From assembly GCF_000953855.2 (NCBI RefSeq), contig NZ_DF970209.1, positions 4,203 to 59,918 on the forward strand: DNA of 55,716 nucleotides, in the 5' to 3' direction. The notes beneath the pieces are model-generated. The model saw nothing but the letters and a program-made list of their open reading frames with translations. It was not told the origin of the DNA and ran no database searches. Positions 1 to 8,458 of the stretch are shown piece by piece; position 1 is the stretch's first letter; the number at the start of each line of letters is the position of its first letter. Source of the DNA: Mizugakiibacter sediminis (lineage in GTDB: Bacteria > Pseudomonadota > Gammaproteobacteria > Xanthomonadales > Rhodanobacteraceae). Both the position numbers and the translations under genes were made by a program.

Positions 1-294
1 CGCGCCGACTACGAGGCGATGATGGACGAGGACTTCTGGGAAGTCGGCGCCTCCGGCAAGCGCTACAGCCGCGAGTTCGTGCTGGCGGTGCTGGAGGAGC
101 GCCGGCGCAATCCCGTCGAGGAGCGCTGGGAGACGCGCGACTTCCATTGCCGCGCGCTCGGCGCGGACACCTATCTGCTCACCTACACCCTGCGCCAGGA
201 CGCGCGCCTGACGCGGCGCGCGACGGTGTGGCGGCGCGCGCCGCAGGGCTGGAAGATCGTCTACCACCAGGGCACGCTGGTGCAGGAGGCGTGA
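1..294 (+). CDS. DUF4440-like (NTF2 fold) protein, 5' end missing
   Basis: The reading frame is open to the window edge (Arg-Ala-Asp-Tyr-Glu-Ala precede the first Met), so only the C-terminal 97 or so residues are visible. The pattern of an acidic loop (DEDFWEVGASGK), a central Arg/Glu-rich helix and a closing two-strand hairpin (ATVWRRAPQGWKIVYHQGT) resembles small DUF4440/SnoaL-like proteins of the NTF2 fold. Many of these have no assigned reaction. The Trp-Lys-Ile-Val-Tyr-His ending is typical of the family. It lies 106 nt upstream of tsaB on the same strand with no clear terminator between. Function is unknown, and the family call rests on a partial sequence. Confidence 0.55.
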   Translation, partial: RADYEAMMDEDFWEVGASGKRYSREFVLAVLEERRRNPVEERWETRDFHCRALGADTYLLTYTLRQDARLTRRATVWRRAPQGWKIVYHQGTLVQEA

Positions 295-400
295 GCGCGG
301 CGTGCCGCGGACCGCTGTCCCGCGGACGCCACGTTCGCGCCTCGTGCGCGCCCGCCGTCGCTGCTGTCATGGCGCCATCGCGGATGCGACAATCGCGCCC

Positions 401-1093
401 ATGAACCTGCTCGCCATCGAGACCTCCACCGAAGCCTGTTCCGTGGCGCTGCTGCGCGGCGAGATGCTGCACGAGCGCAGCGAGCTGGCGCCGCGCCGTC
501 ACGCCGAGCTGGTGCTGCCGATGGCGGAAGCCGTGCTGGCGGAGGCCGGTCTGGCGCGCACGCAGCTCGACGGCATCGCCTTCGGTCGCGGTCCCGGCGC
601 CTTCACCGGCGTGCGGCTGGCGGTGTCGGTGGCGCAGGGACTGGCGCTGGCGCTGGACCTGCCGGTGGTGGCGGTGTCCTCGCTGGAAGCGCTGGCGCTG
701 GAGACGCCCGACGACGACGCGGCGATCCTCGCCGTGATCGACGCGCGCATGGGCGAGGTCTATGCCGGCGCCTACCGCCGCACGCGCGATGCCGCGCTGC
801 TGCGGGCGCTTGCCGGGGAAAGCGTCGGAACCGCCGATGCGCTGGCGCTGCCCGCCGCCGCGGCGTGGAACGTGGTCGGCACCGGCTGGGACGCGTATCG
901 CGATGCGTTGGCCGCGCGCCTGCCGGCGCCGCCGCGCTGGGCGGAAGCGGAACGCTATCCGCAGGCGCGCCATGTCGCGCGTCTCGCCGCGCCGCGACTG
1001 GCGGCGGGGCAGGGCGTGCCGGCGGAACAGGCCTTGCCGGTCTACCTGCGCGACAAGGTCGCGCTGACGCTGGCGGAGCAGCCGCGCGCCTGA
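401..1093 (+). CDS. tsaB: tRNA threonylcarbamoyladenosine biosynthesis protein TsaB
   Basis: 230 residues, the usual TsaB length. TsaB is the non-catalytic ASKHA-fold partner that dimerises with TsaD in the TsaBDE complex, which places threonylcarbamoyl on A37 of ANN-decoding tRNAs in the cytoplasm. The N-terminus MNLLAIETSTEACSVAL is the ASKHA phosphate-1-like motif seen in TsaB/TsaD. The signature GRGPGAFTGVRLAV (about residues 63-76) is diagnostic. An upstream in-frame start exists at 302, but the added residues are low-complexity Arg/Ala and unlike the family, so the ATG at 401 was chosen. The next gene is convergent, so tsaB is the last gene of its unit. Confidence 0.93.
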   Translation: MNLLAIETSTEACSVALLRGEMLHERSELAPRRHAELVLPMAEAVLAEAGLARTQLDGIAFGRGPGAFTGVRLAVSVAQGLALALDLPVVAVSSLEALALETPDDDAAILAVIDARMGEVYAGAYRRTRDAALLRALAGESVGTADALALPAAAAWNVVGTGWDAYRDALAARLPAPPRWAEAERYPQARHVARLAAPRLAAGQGVPAEQALPVYLRDKVALTLAEQPRA

Positions 1094-1124
1094 GGCGCGT
1101 TCCGTGGGCCGGGCCAGCCTACGT

Positions 1125-2210
1125 TCAGAGCTGGCCCATCGCGTACTGCACGCCGAGGCTGCTCAGCGCCACCGCCGCCCACACGCCGAGGCCGAGCAGG
1201 ATCGGCCGCGCGCCGGTGGCCGCCATGCGGCGCAGGTCGGCGGACAGGCCGATCGCCGTCAGCGCCATCACGATCAGGCCCTCCGCGGCCGTGTGCAGCC
1301 CCGGCAGCCACGCCGCCGGCACCAGGCCCAGCGTGCGCGCGCCCGAGGCTGCCACGAACCACAGGATGAACCAGGGAAACACGCGGCGGAGGCGGAAGTC
1401 GGATGGGCCGCGCTTGCGCTCGCGCCAGGCGACCAGCATCGCCAGCGCCAGGCAGATCGGCACGATCAGCGTGGCGCGCGTCAGCTTGACGATGGTGGCG
1501 TAGTCGCCCGCGGCGTGGCTGTAGCTGTAGCCGGCGGCGACCACCGAGGAGGTGTCGTTGATCGCCGTGCCCGCCCACAGGCCGAAGCCGAGGTCGGACA
1601 GGTGCAGCAGGTGGCCGAGCGCGGGGAACAGCAGCACGGCGACCAGGTTGAACAGGAAGATCGTCGAGATCGCGAACGCGGTGTCGTGCTCGTCCGGCCT
1701 GACGATCGGCGTCACCGCGGCGATCGCCGAGCCGCCGCAGATCGCCGTGCCGACGCCGATCAGCAGCCTGAGGTCGTCGCGCACGCGCAGCGCGCGGCCG
1801 AGCGCCCACGCGGCGACGAACGCGGCGGTGATCGTCGCCGCCGTCACCGACAGCGAGTGCAGGCCGGTGCGCGCCACCTGGCCCAGGCCGAGGCCGAAGC
1901 CCAGCGCGACGATCGACGCCTGCAGCACCTGCCTGGAGGCGTAGCGGATGCCGGGCAGGAACGCCGCGCCCGGCGCGCGCAGCGTGCGCACGGCGATGCC
2001 GAGCACGATGCCGATCACCGGAGCGCCGATCAGCGGCGCCGCCTTGCCCAGCGCCAGCGCGACCGCGGCGACTGCGCCGGCGAGCAGCAGGCCGGGCGCG
2101 TGCGTGCGCAGCCAGGCGCCGGATGCGCGGCGGGCGGCCGCGGCGGCAGGGCCGCCGGCGATCGCGGCGGCGTCGGCGGCTTCGGGCTGCGGATGGCGGC
2201 GGGAATGCAT
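1125..2210 (-). CDS. YeiH-family (UPF0324) putative anion/sulfate exporter
   Basis: 361 residues with about ten hydrophobic segments. The first strong one is near residues 38-56 (LLLAGAVAAVALALG). UPF0324/PSE family hallmarks are GTAICGGSAIAA, the motif AGTAINDTSSVVAAG in the middle, and a C-terminal GLSADLRRM. Homologues are inner-membrane proteins called putative sulfate exporters; the substrate is not proven. A GGAGG ribosome binding site sits 7-8 nt before the ATG at 2210. The gene is divergent from a LysR regulator whose homologue YeiE controls yeiH in enterics, so the pairing supports the family call. Its 3' end faces tsaB with a 31-nt gap. Confidence 0.82.
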   Translation of the reverse strand: MHSRRHPQPEAADAAAIAGGPAAAAARRASGAWLRTHAPGLLLAGAVAAVALALGKAAPLIGAPVIGIVLGIAVRTLRAPGAAFLPGIRYASRQVLQASIVALGFGLGLGQVARTGLHSLSVTAATITAAFVAAWALGRALRVRDDLRLLIGVGTAICGGSAIAAVTPIVRPDEHDTAFAISTIFLFNLVAVLLFPALGHLLHLSDLGFGLWAGTAINDTSSVVAAGYSYSHAAGDYATIVKLTRATLIVPICLALAMLVAWRERKRGPSDFRLRRVFPWFILWFVAASGARTLGLVPAAWLPGLHTAAEGLIVMALTAIGLSADLRRMAATGARPILLGLGVWAAVALSSLGVQYAMGQL

Positions 2211-2270
2211 GCGGGAGCCTCCTCGGACTGGCGTATCGTGGGCCGCGGCCTAAAATAAGGAAAGTCGATT

Positions 2271-2308
2271 TTCATGATCTTGTGCATAATGAACGCTGAT
2301 GATCAGCG
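2271..2308. promoter_or_regulatory. Divergent yeiH/lysR control region with two inverted repeats
   Basis: The 88-nt gap between yeiH and the LysR gene is unusually AT-rich for this genome. It holds TTCAT (2271-2275) and ATGAA (2289-2293) separated by 13 nt, close to the T-N11-A layout of LysR operators. A second palindrome, CGCTGAT-g-ATCAGCG (2294-2308), covers the LysR start codon itself. CATAAT at 2285-2290 could be the rightward -10, which would make the lysR transcript nearly leaderless. All of this is inference from pattern. Confidence 0.4.
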
Positions 2309-3225
2309 TCAGCCCGCGCCAGCTCGAGGTGTTCGTCGCCGTCGCCGCCGCCGGTTCGGTGCGCGGCGCCGGCGAGCGCCTGCACATGACGCAGCCGGCG
2401 GCGAGCATGGCGCTGGCCGAACTGGAACGGCTGCTGGGCGCGCGCCTGTTCGACCGCGAACGCCGACGCCTGCGTCTGAACGAACGCGGCCGCGAGCTGT
2501 TGCCGCTGGCGCAGGAGGTGCTGGAGCGCCTCGGCGAAGTCGAGCGCCGCGCCGCCGCGCGGCCGCAGGCGCTGGCGGGCGAGCTGCGCATCGGCGCCAG
2601 CAACACGGTCGGCAATTACCTGGTCGGCGACCTGCTGGGCGGCTTCGTCGGCGCGCATCCGCAGGTGGCGCTGCACCTCACCGTCGCCAACACCGAGGCG
2701 ATCGTCGCCGGCGTGCTCGGCTTCGCGCTCGACGTCGGCTGCGTGGAGGGGCCGGCGGCGCATCCGGACCTGGAGCTGCTGTCGTGGCGCGACGACGCGC
2801 TGGCGGTGTGCGTGCGCCCGGATCACCCGCTGGCCCGGCGGCGCCGGCTGGCGCCGCGCGATTTCGCCGGCGCGCGCTGGATCCTGCGCGAACGCGGCTC
2901 GGCGACGCGCGCGCTGGTCGAGCGCGCGCTGGCCGAGCTGCCGCCGGGCGAGACCGTGCTGGAGCTGGGGCAGAGCGAGGCGATCAAGCAGGCGGTGATC
3001 GCCGGCCTCGGCATCGCCTGCCTGCCGCGCGCGGCGATCGGCGATGCGGTCGCCGCCGGCCGGCTGGTCGCGCTGCGCACGCCGTTCCTGCAGCTCACCC
3101 GCAAGCTGGCGTTCGCGCTGCATCGCGCCAAGTATCGCGGGCCGTTGCTGCAGGCGTTTCTGGCCGGGGTGATGCCGGCCACGCCGCCGCGCGCGCGGCT
3201 GACGCTGCCGCTCAGACGCCGTTGA
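2299..3225 (+). CDS. LysR-family transcriptional regulator (YeiE-like)
   Basis: 308 residues. The N-terminal winged helix (about 1-65) contains the LysR signature MTQPAASMALAELERLLGARLFDRERRRLRLNERG spread over residues 30-66. The periplasmic-binding-protein-like effector domain follows (about 95-290), beginning ELRIGASNTVGNYLVGDLL. The start MISVSPRQLEVFVAV is the normal LysR beginning. The gene is divergent from the YeiH-type transporter, so it probably regulates that gene and itself. Its 3' end overlaps the convergent ptsI by 14 nt. The ligand is not predictable; the YeiE assignment comes mainly from context. Confidence 0.85.
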   Translation: MISVSPRQLEVFVAVAAAGSVRGAGERLHMTQPAASMALAELERLLGARLFDRERRRLRLNERGRELLPLAQEVLERLGEVERRAAARPQALAGELRIGASNTVGNYLVGDLLGGFVGAHPQVALHLTVANTEAIVAGVLGFALDVGCVEGPAAHPDLELLSWRDDALAVCVRPDHPLARRRRLAPRDFAGARWILRERGSATRALVERALAELPPGETVLELGQSEAIKQAVIAGLGIACLPRAAIGDAVAAGRLVALRTPFLQLTRKLAFALHRAKYRGPLLQAFLAGVMPATPPRARLTLPLRRR

Positions 3226-4945
3226 TGGCGTCGAGGATGGCCTCGACTTCGCCGCGCGTGGCCGCGCGCAGCAGCCGCGGCGCCAGCGCGCGCAGCTCGC
3301 CGCAGTGCAGGCCGGCGACGCGGTCGCGCACGGCGAGGATCTGGCCGGTGTGCATGCTGAATTCCTGCAGCCCCAGCGCCAGCAGCAGCGGCGTGAAGCG
3401 CACGTCGCCGGCGATCTCGCCGCACAGGCTGACCGGCTTGCGCGCCCGCCGGCCGGCCCCGATCACGTGCGCGATCAGGCGCAGCAGCGCCGGGTGCAGC
3501 GGGTCGTACAGCGCGCCCAGCGCGTCGTTGTTGCGGTCGGCGGCGAGCACGTACTGGGCGAGGTCGTTGGTGCCGATGGCGACGAAGTCGGCGTGCGCCA
3601 GCAGCGCGCGCACGCCGATCGCCGCGGCGGGCACTTCGATCATCGCGCCGATCTCGATGTGCTCGGCGATCTCGTAGCCCTCGCCGCGCAGGTCGCGCGC
3701 GCACAGGCCGGCCAGCGTGCGCACCGCCTCGAGCTCGTCGGCGCTGCTGACCATCGGCACCAGCACGCGCACCGGGCCGTAGCACGACGCGCGCAGGATC
3801 GCGCGGAGCTGCGTGGCGAAGACCGCCGGGCGGCGCAGCGACAGGCGCACGCCGCGCACGCCCAGCGCCGGGTTCCGCTCGGCCATCAGGGCGAGGCCGG
3901 TGGCGTCGGCCTTGTCGGCGCCGAGGTCGAGCGTGCGGATGGTGACCGGCAGGCCGCCCATGCCCAGCACCAGGTCGCGGTAGGCCGCGTACTGTTCTTC
4001 CTCGTCGGGCAGCGCGTTGCGCATCAGGAACAGGAACTCGGTGCGGTACAGGCCGACGCCGGCGCTGCCTAGCGCGCGCGCCTTGGCGATCTCCTCGGGC
4101 AGCTCGGCGTTGGCGAACAGGCGCACCTCGTGGCCGTCGCGGGTGAGCGTGCGCGCGCCGGCCAGCGCGGCCAGGCGCTGGCCCTCGCGCGCGGCGTCGC
4201 GCTGCCAGGCGCGATAGCGCGCGAGGTCCTGCGCGGTCGGATGGACGATCGCCTCGCCATGCTCGCCGTCGACCAGCACCAGGTCGTCGTCCTGGATCTC
4301 GGTCAGCGCCTGGTGCGCGCCGACCAGCATCGGCAGGCGCAGGCTGCGCGCCAGGATCGCGCTGTGCGAATAGGGGCTGCCCGAGGTGGCGACCATGCCG
4401 AGCAGACCGTGGCGCGACAGGTGCGCGAGCTCGGCCGGGGCGATGTTGTCGGAGACCAGGATCTCGCCGACGCGCGCGGCCAGCTTGCGTTCCTCGCGGC
4501 TGGTCTGGCGCAGCAGCGCGCCGTGCACGCGCGCGATCACGTGGTCGATATCCTCGCGGCGGCTGCGCAGGTAGGGGTCGTCCATCGACTCGAACACGGC
4601 GACCAGGCGGTCGCGCTGCGCCTTCAGCGCGGCGCCGGCGCGGTAGCGGCCCTTGCGGATCAGGTCCTTCAGGCCGGCGATGAGTTCGGGATCGGACAGC
4701 AGCATGCTGTGCGCGTCGATGAACTCGCCGACCTCGCGCGCCAGCGCGCCGTGCAGCTTCTCGCGCAGTTCGTTCAGTTCGGCGCGTGCGGCCGCCAGCG
4801 CCTCGTCGAGGCGCTTGACCTCCGCCTCGACCTCGTCGGCGCCGAGCGGGCGCTCGTCGATCACGAACTGGCTGGGCTGCACCAGGCGCGCGCGGCCGAG
4901 CGCCATGCCGCGCGAGGCGATCGTGCCGGTCAGCACGCGGCGCAT
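3212..4945 (-). CDS. ptsI: Phosphoenolpyruvate-protein phosphotransferase (PTS enzyme I)
   Basis: 577 residues, matching EI (575 in E. coli). EI takes phosphate from PEP onto a histidine and passes it to HPr. Order: HPr-binding/helical domain, phospho-His domain, PEP-binding TIM barrel. The active-site His is H194 in SGSPYSHSAILARS, and the essential barrel Cys is C508 in SLCGEIAGD. The PEP-binding segments GLYRTEFLFL, GVRGVRLSL and GTNDLAQY are present. The region before the active His departs from the textbook GGRTSH (Gly-Arg-Thr replaced by Ser-Pro-Tyr). Last gene of the leftward cluster, 27 nt after ptsH. No PTS permease lies nearby, so the role is probably regulatory. Confidence 0.95.
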   Translation of the reverse strand: MRRVLTGTIASRGMALGRARLVQPSQFVIDERPLGADEVEAEVKRLDEALAAARAELNELREKLHGALAREVGEFIDAHSMLLSDPELIAGLKDLIRKGRYRAGAALKAQRDRLVAVFESMDDPYLRSRREDIDHVIARVHGALLRQTSREERKLAARVGEILVSDNIAPAELAHLSRHGLLGMVATSGSPYSHSAILARSLRLPMLVGAHQALTEIQDDDLVLVDGEHGEAIVHPTAQDLARYRAWQRDAAREGQRLAALAGARTLTRDGHEVRLFANAELPEEIAKARALGSAGVGLYRTEFLFLMRNALPDEEEQYAAYRDLVLGMGGLPVTIRTLDLGADKADATGLALMAERNPALGVRGVRLSLRRPAVFATQLRAILRASCYGPVRVLVPMVSSADELEAVRTLAGLCARDLRGEGYEIAEHIEIGAMIEVPAAAIGVRALLAHADFVAIGTNDLAQYVLAADRNNDALGALYDPLHPALLRLIAHVIGAGRRARKPVSLCGEIAGDVRFTPLLLALGLQEFSMHTGQILAVRDRVAGLHCGELRALAPRLLRAATRGEVEAILDAINGV

Positions 4946-4972
4946 GAAGCACCCGTCGCGAGTCCCGCCATC

Positions 4973-5242
4973 TCAAGTACCCTCGTCGAACTTGCGCTGG
5001 AACAGGTCGACCACCGCGGCCAGCGCTTCGGCCTCGTCGGGGCCGTCGGCGCGCACGGTCAGCGGCGTGCCCAGCCCGGCCGCCAGCATCATCACGCCCA
5101 TGATGCTCTTGGCGTTGACCTCGCGGCCCTTGCAGACCAGTTGCACCGCCGACTTGAAGCCGTGGGTGAGCTGCACCAGCTTGGCCGAGGCGCGCGCGTG
5201 CAGGCCGAGCCGGTTGGAGACGACGATGTCCTGTTCAAGCAT
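4973..5242 (-). CDS. ptsH: HPr phosphocarrier protein
   Basis: 89 residues. HPr relays phosphate from EI to EIIA proteins. The EI-dependent site is H15 in NRLGLHARAS and the regulatory serine is S46 in NAKSIMGVMML. That serine is the substrate of HPr kinase, which is encoded in the same cluster (hprK), so both phosphorylation routes appear intact. The start overlaps the 3' end of the EIIA gene by 8 nt, implying translational coupling. Similar to NPr/HPr proteins of Xanthomonadales and beta-proteobacteria. Confidence 0.96.
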   Translation of the reverse strand: MLEQDIVVSNRLGLHARASAKLVQLTHGFKSAVQLVCKGREVNAKSIMGVMMLAAGLGTPLTVRADGPDEAEALAAVVDLFQRKFDEGT

Positions 5243-5627
5243 GGTCGACGAAGATGCCTCCGCGCCCGCCGCTGGCGGCGATCTCGACCAGCTCGGCGAG
5301 CGGCTTGTCGGCGTAGTTCAGCACGCGCAGCAGCATCGGCAGGTTGAGGCCGGACACGCAGCGCACGTTGGCGCCGAGGCCGCCGAGCTTGTGGGCGATG
5401 TTGCACGGCGTGGCGCCGTAAAGGTCGGTCAGCGTCAGCACGCCGTCGCCGCTGTCCAGCGCGCGCGCGTGCTGGGCGGCGGTGGCGAGCATCTGCGCCG
5501 GGTCGGCGGACGCCGGCACCTCGACGGTGTCGACGCGCAGCGGCAGTTGCGCCATCACGTGGCGCGCGGCGGCGACCAGCGCCGGCCCGACGTCCTCGTG
5601 GGTCATCAGCAGCACGCCGACGCTCAT
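5235..5627 (-). CDS. PTS EIIA component, mannose/fructose (EIIA-Man) type
   Basis: 130 residues of the EIIA-Man fold. The phospho-accepting His is H10 in LLMTHEDVG, and the second conserved block TLTDLYGATPCNIA is present (about residues 65-78). In permease systems this domain feeds EIIB, but no IIB, IIC or IID gene is visible here. As in other proteobacteria with the hprK-rapZ-EIIA-HPr-EI arrangement, it probably acts as a phosphate sink or sensor. It lies 49 nt after rapZ and overlaps ptsH by 8 nt. Confidence 0.9.
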   Translation of the reverse strand: MSVGVLLMTHEDVGPALVAAARHVMAQLPLRVDTVEVPASADPAQMLATAAQHARALDSGDGVLTLTDLYGATPCNIAHKLGGLGANVRCVSGLNLPMLLRVLNYADKPLAELVEIAASGGRGGIFVDHA

Positions 5628-5676
5628 GGCACGGCGGCTCCGGCCGCGAAAAGGGCGGACGAGGGACGTAGCATGT

Positions 5677-6600
5677 TCATTCCAGCTCGCGGTGGAAGGT
5701 CAGCACCTGGCGGTGCGAGCTGCGGAAGCGCTCGGCGAGGCGCTCGGCCAGGTACACCGAGCGGTGGCGGCCGCCGGTGCAGCCGATGGAGACGGTGACG
5801 TAGCTGCGGTCCTCGCTCTCGAAGCGCGGCAGCCAGGTGTCCAGCATGCGCTCGATGTCGGCGAGGAACTGCCCGACCAGTGGCTGGCTCTCGAGGTATT
5901 CGCGCACCGGCGCGTCCTTGCCGGACAGCGGGCGCAGCTTCGGATCCCAGTGCGGATTCGGCAGGCAGCGCGCGTCGAAGACGAAGTCGGCGTCGGCCGG
6001 CAGGCCGCGCTTGAAGGCGAACGACTCGAACAGCACGGTCATCTCGCCGCCGGCGAGGCCGAACTCGGTGGCGATCAGCCGGCGCAGCTGGTGCACGTTG
6101 AGGTCGCTGGAGTCGATCACGCGGTCGGCGATCGCCGACAGCGGGCGCAGCAGCTTGCGCTCCAGCGCGATCGCGTCCTGCAGCGACAGGCCCTCGGTCG
6201 ACAGCGGATGGCGCCGGCGCGTTTCCGAGTAGCGCTTGATCAGCACGTCGTCGCGCGTGTCGAGGAACACCAGGTCGATCTTCACGCCCTCGCCGGCGAG
6301 GTGCGAGAGCACGCCGGGCATGCGTTCGAGGTCGGCGCTGCGGTTGCGCACGTCGACGCCGACGGCGATGCGCGTGTGCGGGCCGCGACCCTCGCTGATC
6401 GCCGCGACCAGTTGCGGCATCAGCGCCGCCGGCAGGTTGTCGACGCAGTAGAACTCGAGGTCCTCGAGCGCGCGCAGGGCCACGGTCTTGCCGCCGCCGG
6501 ACATGCCGCTCAGCACGATCAGGCGCGTGTCGCTGCCGTGCGCCACCGGCGGCGGTCGGCGGCGGTCGCGTCGGGGCGGGACGTGGGCTTCGTCTTGCAT
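5677..6600 (-). CDS. rapZ: RapZ (YvcJ-type) nucleotide-binding RNase adapter protein
   Basis: 307 residues. The N-terminal P-loop is GMSGGGKT (residues 32-39) and the C-terminal block SIGCTGGRHRSVYLAERLA matches the family. RapZ in enterics binds glucosamine-6-phosphate and guides RNase E to the sRNA GlmZ. Whether that RNA circuit exists here is unknown. An Arg/Pro-rich stretch of about 24 residues precedes the first strand, so the true start could be slightly further in. Only 4 nt separate it from hprK, which suggests translational coupling. Confidence 0.93.
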   Translation of the reverse strand: MQDEAHVPPRRDRRRPPPVAHGSDTRLIVLSGMSGGGKTVALRALEDLEFYCVDNLPAALMPQLVAAISEGRGPHTRIAVGVDVRNRSADLERMPGVLSHLAGEGVKIDLVFLDTRDDVLIKRYSETRRRHPLSTEGLSLQDAIALERKLLRPLSAIADRVIDSSDLNVHQLRRLIATEFGLAGGEMTVLFESFAFKRGLPADADFVFDARCLPNPHWDPKLRPLSGKDAPVREYLESQPLVGQFLADIERMLDTWLPRFESEDRSYVTVSIGCTGGRHRSVYLAERLAERFRSSHRQVLTFHRELE

Positions 6601-6604
6601 GGCG

Positions 6605-7558
6605 TCACCAGGGCGGCAGGCGGCGCAACTGGTGCGCCTGGCGGTCGATGAAGGTCTGCGCGGGGTCGATGCCCTTGCTCTTCAGCATGTGGCTGCGCAC
6701 GGCGGCCTCGACCAGCACGGCGAGGTTGCGGCCGGAGGCGACCGGGATGGTGATCATCGGCACGCGCACGTCCAGCACCTCGCGGTAGCCGACGTCGCCG
6801 GTCAGGCGCTTCAGCGCGTCGGCGTCGTCGGTCCATTCCTTGAGCGGCTTCAGGTGCACGATCAGGCGCAGGTACTTCGACGGCTTGACCGCGGTGTGGC
6901 CGAACATCTCGCGCACGTTCAGCACGCCGAGGCCGCGCACCTCCAGAAGATCGCGCAGCATGTCCGGGCAGGTGCCGTCGATCACGTCGGGGGCGATCTG
7001 GGTGAACTCGGGCGCGTCGTCGGCGACCAGGCGGTGGCCGCGCGTGATCAGCTCCAGCGCCAGCTCGCTCTTGCCGGTGCCGGACTCGCCGGTGATCAGC
7101 ACGCCGATCGAGTGCACCTCCATGAACACGCCGTGCAGCACGACCTGCTTGGCCAGACTGCGCGCCAGGTGGTACTGCAGGTAGGTCAGCAGCTCGTGGC
7201 CGCGCTTGGCGCTGATCCACAGCGGCGTGTCGGTTTCCTCGGCCGCCTCGCGCAGGTCGGCGGGCACGGCCTGGTCCTTGGTGACCAGCAGCGCGGTCGG
7301 CCGCGCCTGCACGATCTTCTGCACCGTCTCCCAGCGCTGCCGCGAGTCCAGGCCGTCGAGGTAGTTCAGCTCCTCGGTGCCGATGATCTGCACCTTGTTC
7401 GGGTAGATCACGTTGAGGTAGCCGACCAGCGACGGCCGCCGCGACTCGGATTCCTTCGGCTCGAGCGCGCGCGTCTCGCCGCGCGCGCCGGCCACCCAGC
7501 GCAGGGCCAGGCGTTCGTGCACGCCTTCGAAGAGCTGTCGCGCGGTGAGTCGGTCCAA
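6605..7558 (-). CDS. hprK: HPr kinase/phosphorylase
   Basis: 317 residues. HprK phosphorylates and dephosphorylates Ser46 of HPr. The N-terminal domain (about 1-130) begins [14 protein letters not shown]. The catalytic domain has the P-loop GESGTGKS (157-164), followed by GHRLVADD, and the HprK signature [11 protein letters not shown]. The start codon at 7558 is TTG; it was chosen because the family N-terminus begins right there. HprK is absent from enterics but typical of Xanthomonadales, Neisseria and alpha-proteobacteria. It sits 61 nt downstream of ptsN. Confidence 0.95.
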   Translation of the reverse strand: MDRLTARQLFEGVHERLALRWVAGARGETRALEPKESESRRPSLVGYLNVIYPNKVQIIGTEELNYLDGLDSRQRWETVQKIVQARPTALLVTKDQAVPADLREAAEETDTPLWISAKRGHELLTYLQYHLARSLAKQVVLHGVFMEVHSIGVLITGESGTGKSELALELITRGHRLVADDAPEFTQIAPDVIDGTCPDMLRDLLEVRGLGVLNVREMFGHTAVKPSKYLRLIVHLKPLKEWTDDADALKRLTGDVGYREVLDVRVPMITIPVASGRNLAVLVEAAVRSHMLKSKGIDPAQTFIDRQAHQLRRLPPW

Positions 7559-7619
7559 GGCTCGCGGTTCCGGGCAGGGGCCAGCGGGCGCCGCGCCGGC
7601 CGTTCCGGAGCGGAGAGCG

Positions 7620-8075
7620 TCAGCCGCGGCGTGCGCTCCATTGTGCCAGTTCGCCGCGCAGGGCGCCCGCGTCGGGCGCGACGCGCAGGCGCGCGCACAG
7701 CCCGGGATCGGCGAAGGCTTCGGCGAGTTCGGCCAGCAGCTCGAGATGGCGGCCGGTGAACTGCACGGGCACCACCAGCGCGGCGACCAGATCGACGGGC
7801 CGGCCGTCGTCGGCGCCCCAGGCGATCGGCGTGGCGAGGCGGAACAGGCCGCCCACCGGGCTGGCCAGCGCGTCGCAGCGGCCGTGCGGCAGGGCGGCGC
7901 CGGCGCCCAGCGCGGTGCCGCCCATGGCCTCGCGCTCGGTCAGCGCTTCCAGCACGCCCAAGGCGACATCGCCCGGCGCGATGCGCCGGGCGATCTCTTC
8001 GAACAAACGATGCTTGCTGCCTGTGCGCAGCCCGGCGGCGACGGCGTCCGGGCCGAGCAGGTCGATGAACCGCAT
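7620..8075 (-). CDS. ptsN: Nitrogen-regulatory PTS EIIA protein (PtsN)
   Basis: 151 residues, fructose-type EIIA fold. The phosphorylation site is H64 in GAALPHGR, preceded by the family motif [13 protein letters not shown]. PtsN receives phosphate through EI-HPr (or their Ntr paralogues) and in other bacteria controls potassium transport and stress responses by protein contact. It lies between hpf and hprK, 14 nt after hpf, the conserved rpoN-hpf-ptsN order. Confidence 0.93.
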   Translation of the reverse strand: MRFIDLLGPDAVAAGLRTGSKHRLFEEIARRIAPGDVALGVLEALTEREAMGGTALGAGAALPHGRCDALASPVGGLFRLATPIAWGADDGRPVDLVAALVVPVQFTGRHLELLAELAEAFADPGLCARLRVAPDAGALRGELAQWSARRG

Positions 8076-8089
8076 CCCTGCGCGCCGCC

Positions 8090-8410
8090 TCAGCCCAGGC
8101 GCGCGGCCAGCGCTTCCTTGGCGCGGTGGCTGGTGACCTTTTCCTTGTGCTTGCGCAACTGCGCGACCAGCTTGTCGACCAGGCCGTCGATGGCGGCGTA
8201 CATGTCGGCGGCGTTCGCCACCGCATGCAGCACGCGGCCGGCGGCGGCCAGCGTGCCGTCGGCACGGTGCTCCAGCTTTTCCACGGTGAGGACGATGTTC
8301 AGCGAGGTGAGGTTGTCGAAATGGCGCCCGAGGCGCTCCATCCGCGTCTGCACGTAGTCGCGCAGCGCCGGCGTGACTTCAACCTGGTGGCCGCTGATCT
8401 GGATCTGCAT
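8090..8410 (-). CDS. hpf: Ribosome hibernation promoting factor, short form
   Basis: 106 residues, the short HPF/YhbH type without the long C-terminal dimerisation domain. The start MQIQISGHQVEVTPALRDYV and the segment DMYAAIDGLVDKLVAQLRKHKEK are family hallmarks. The protein binds the 30S decoding region and, with RMF, promotes 100S ribosome dimers in stationary phase. The ribosome binding site is strong (AGGAGG, 6 nt before the ATG). It follows rpoN after a 123-nt spacer that holds a very stable hairpin, so its expression may be partly separate from rpoN. Confidence 0.95.
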   Translation of the reverse strand: MQIQISGHQVEVTPALRDYVQTRMERLGRHFDNLTSLNIVLTVEKLEHRADGTLAAAGRVLHAVANAADMYAAIDGLVDKLVAQLRKHKEKVTSHRAKEALAARLG

Positions 8411-8458
8411 AACCGCCTCCTACTGCTTTCGTGGCGCCGCGTCGCCGCGGCGGTGGCC

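Noticed and set aside
4130-5347. A 405-codon rightward reading frame opposite ptsI and ptsH
   Set aside because: Composition is Ala/Arg/Gln/Val repeats with no domain motif; it mirrors the codon bias of the real genes on the other strand.
3212-5627. A sugar-transport PTS operon
   Set aside because: EI, HPr and EIIA are present but no IIB, IIC or IID component is encoded in or next to the cluster, and HprK and PtsN point to a regulatory role.
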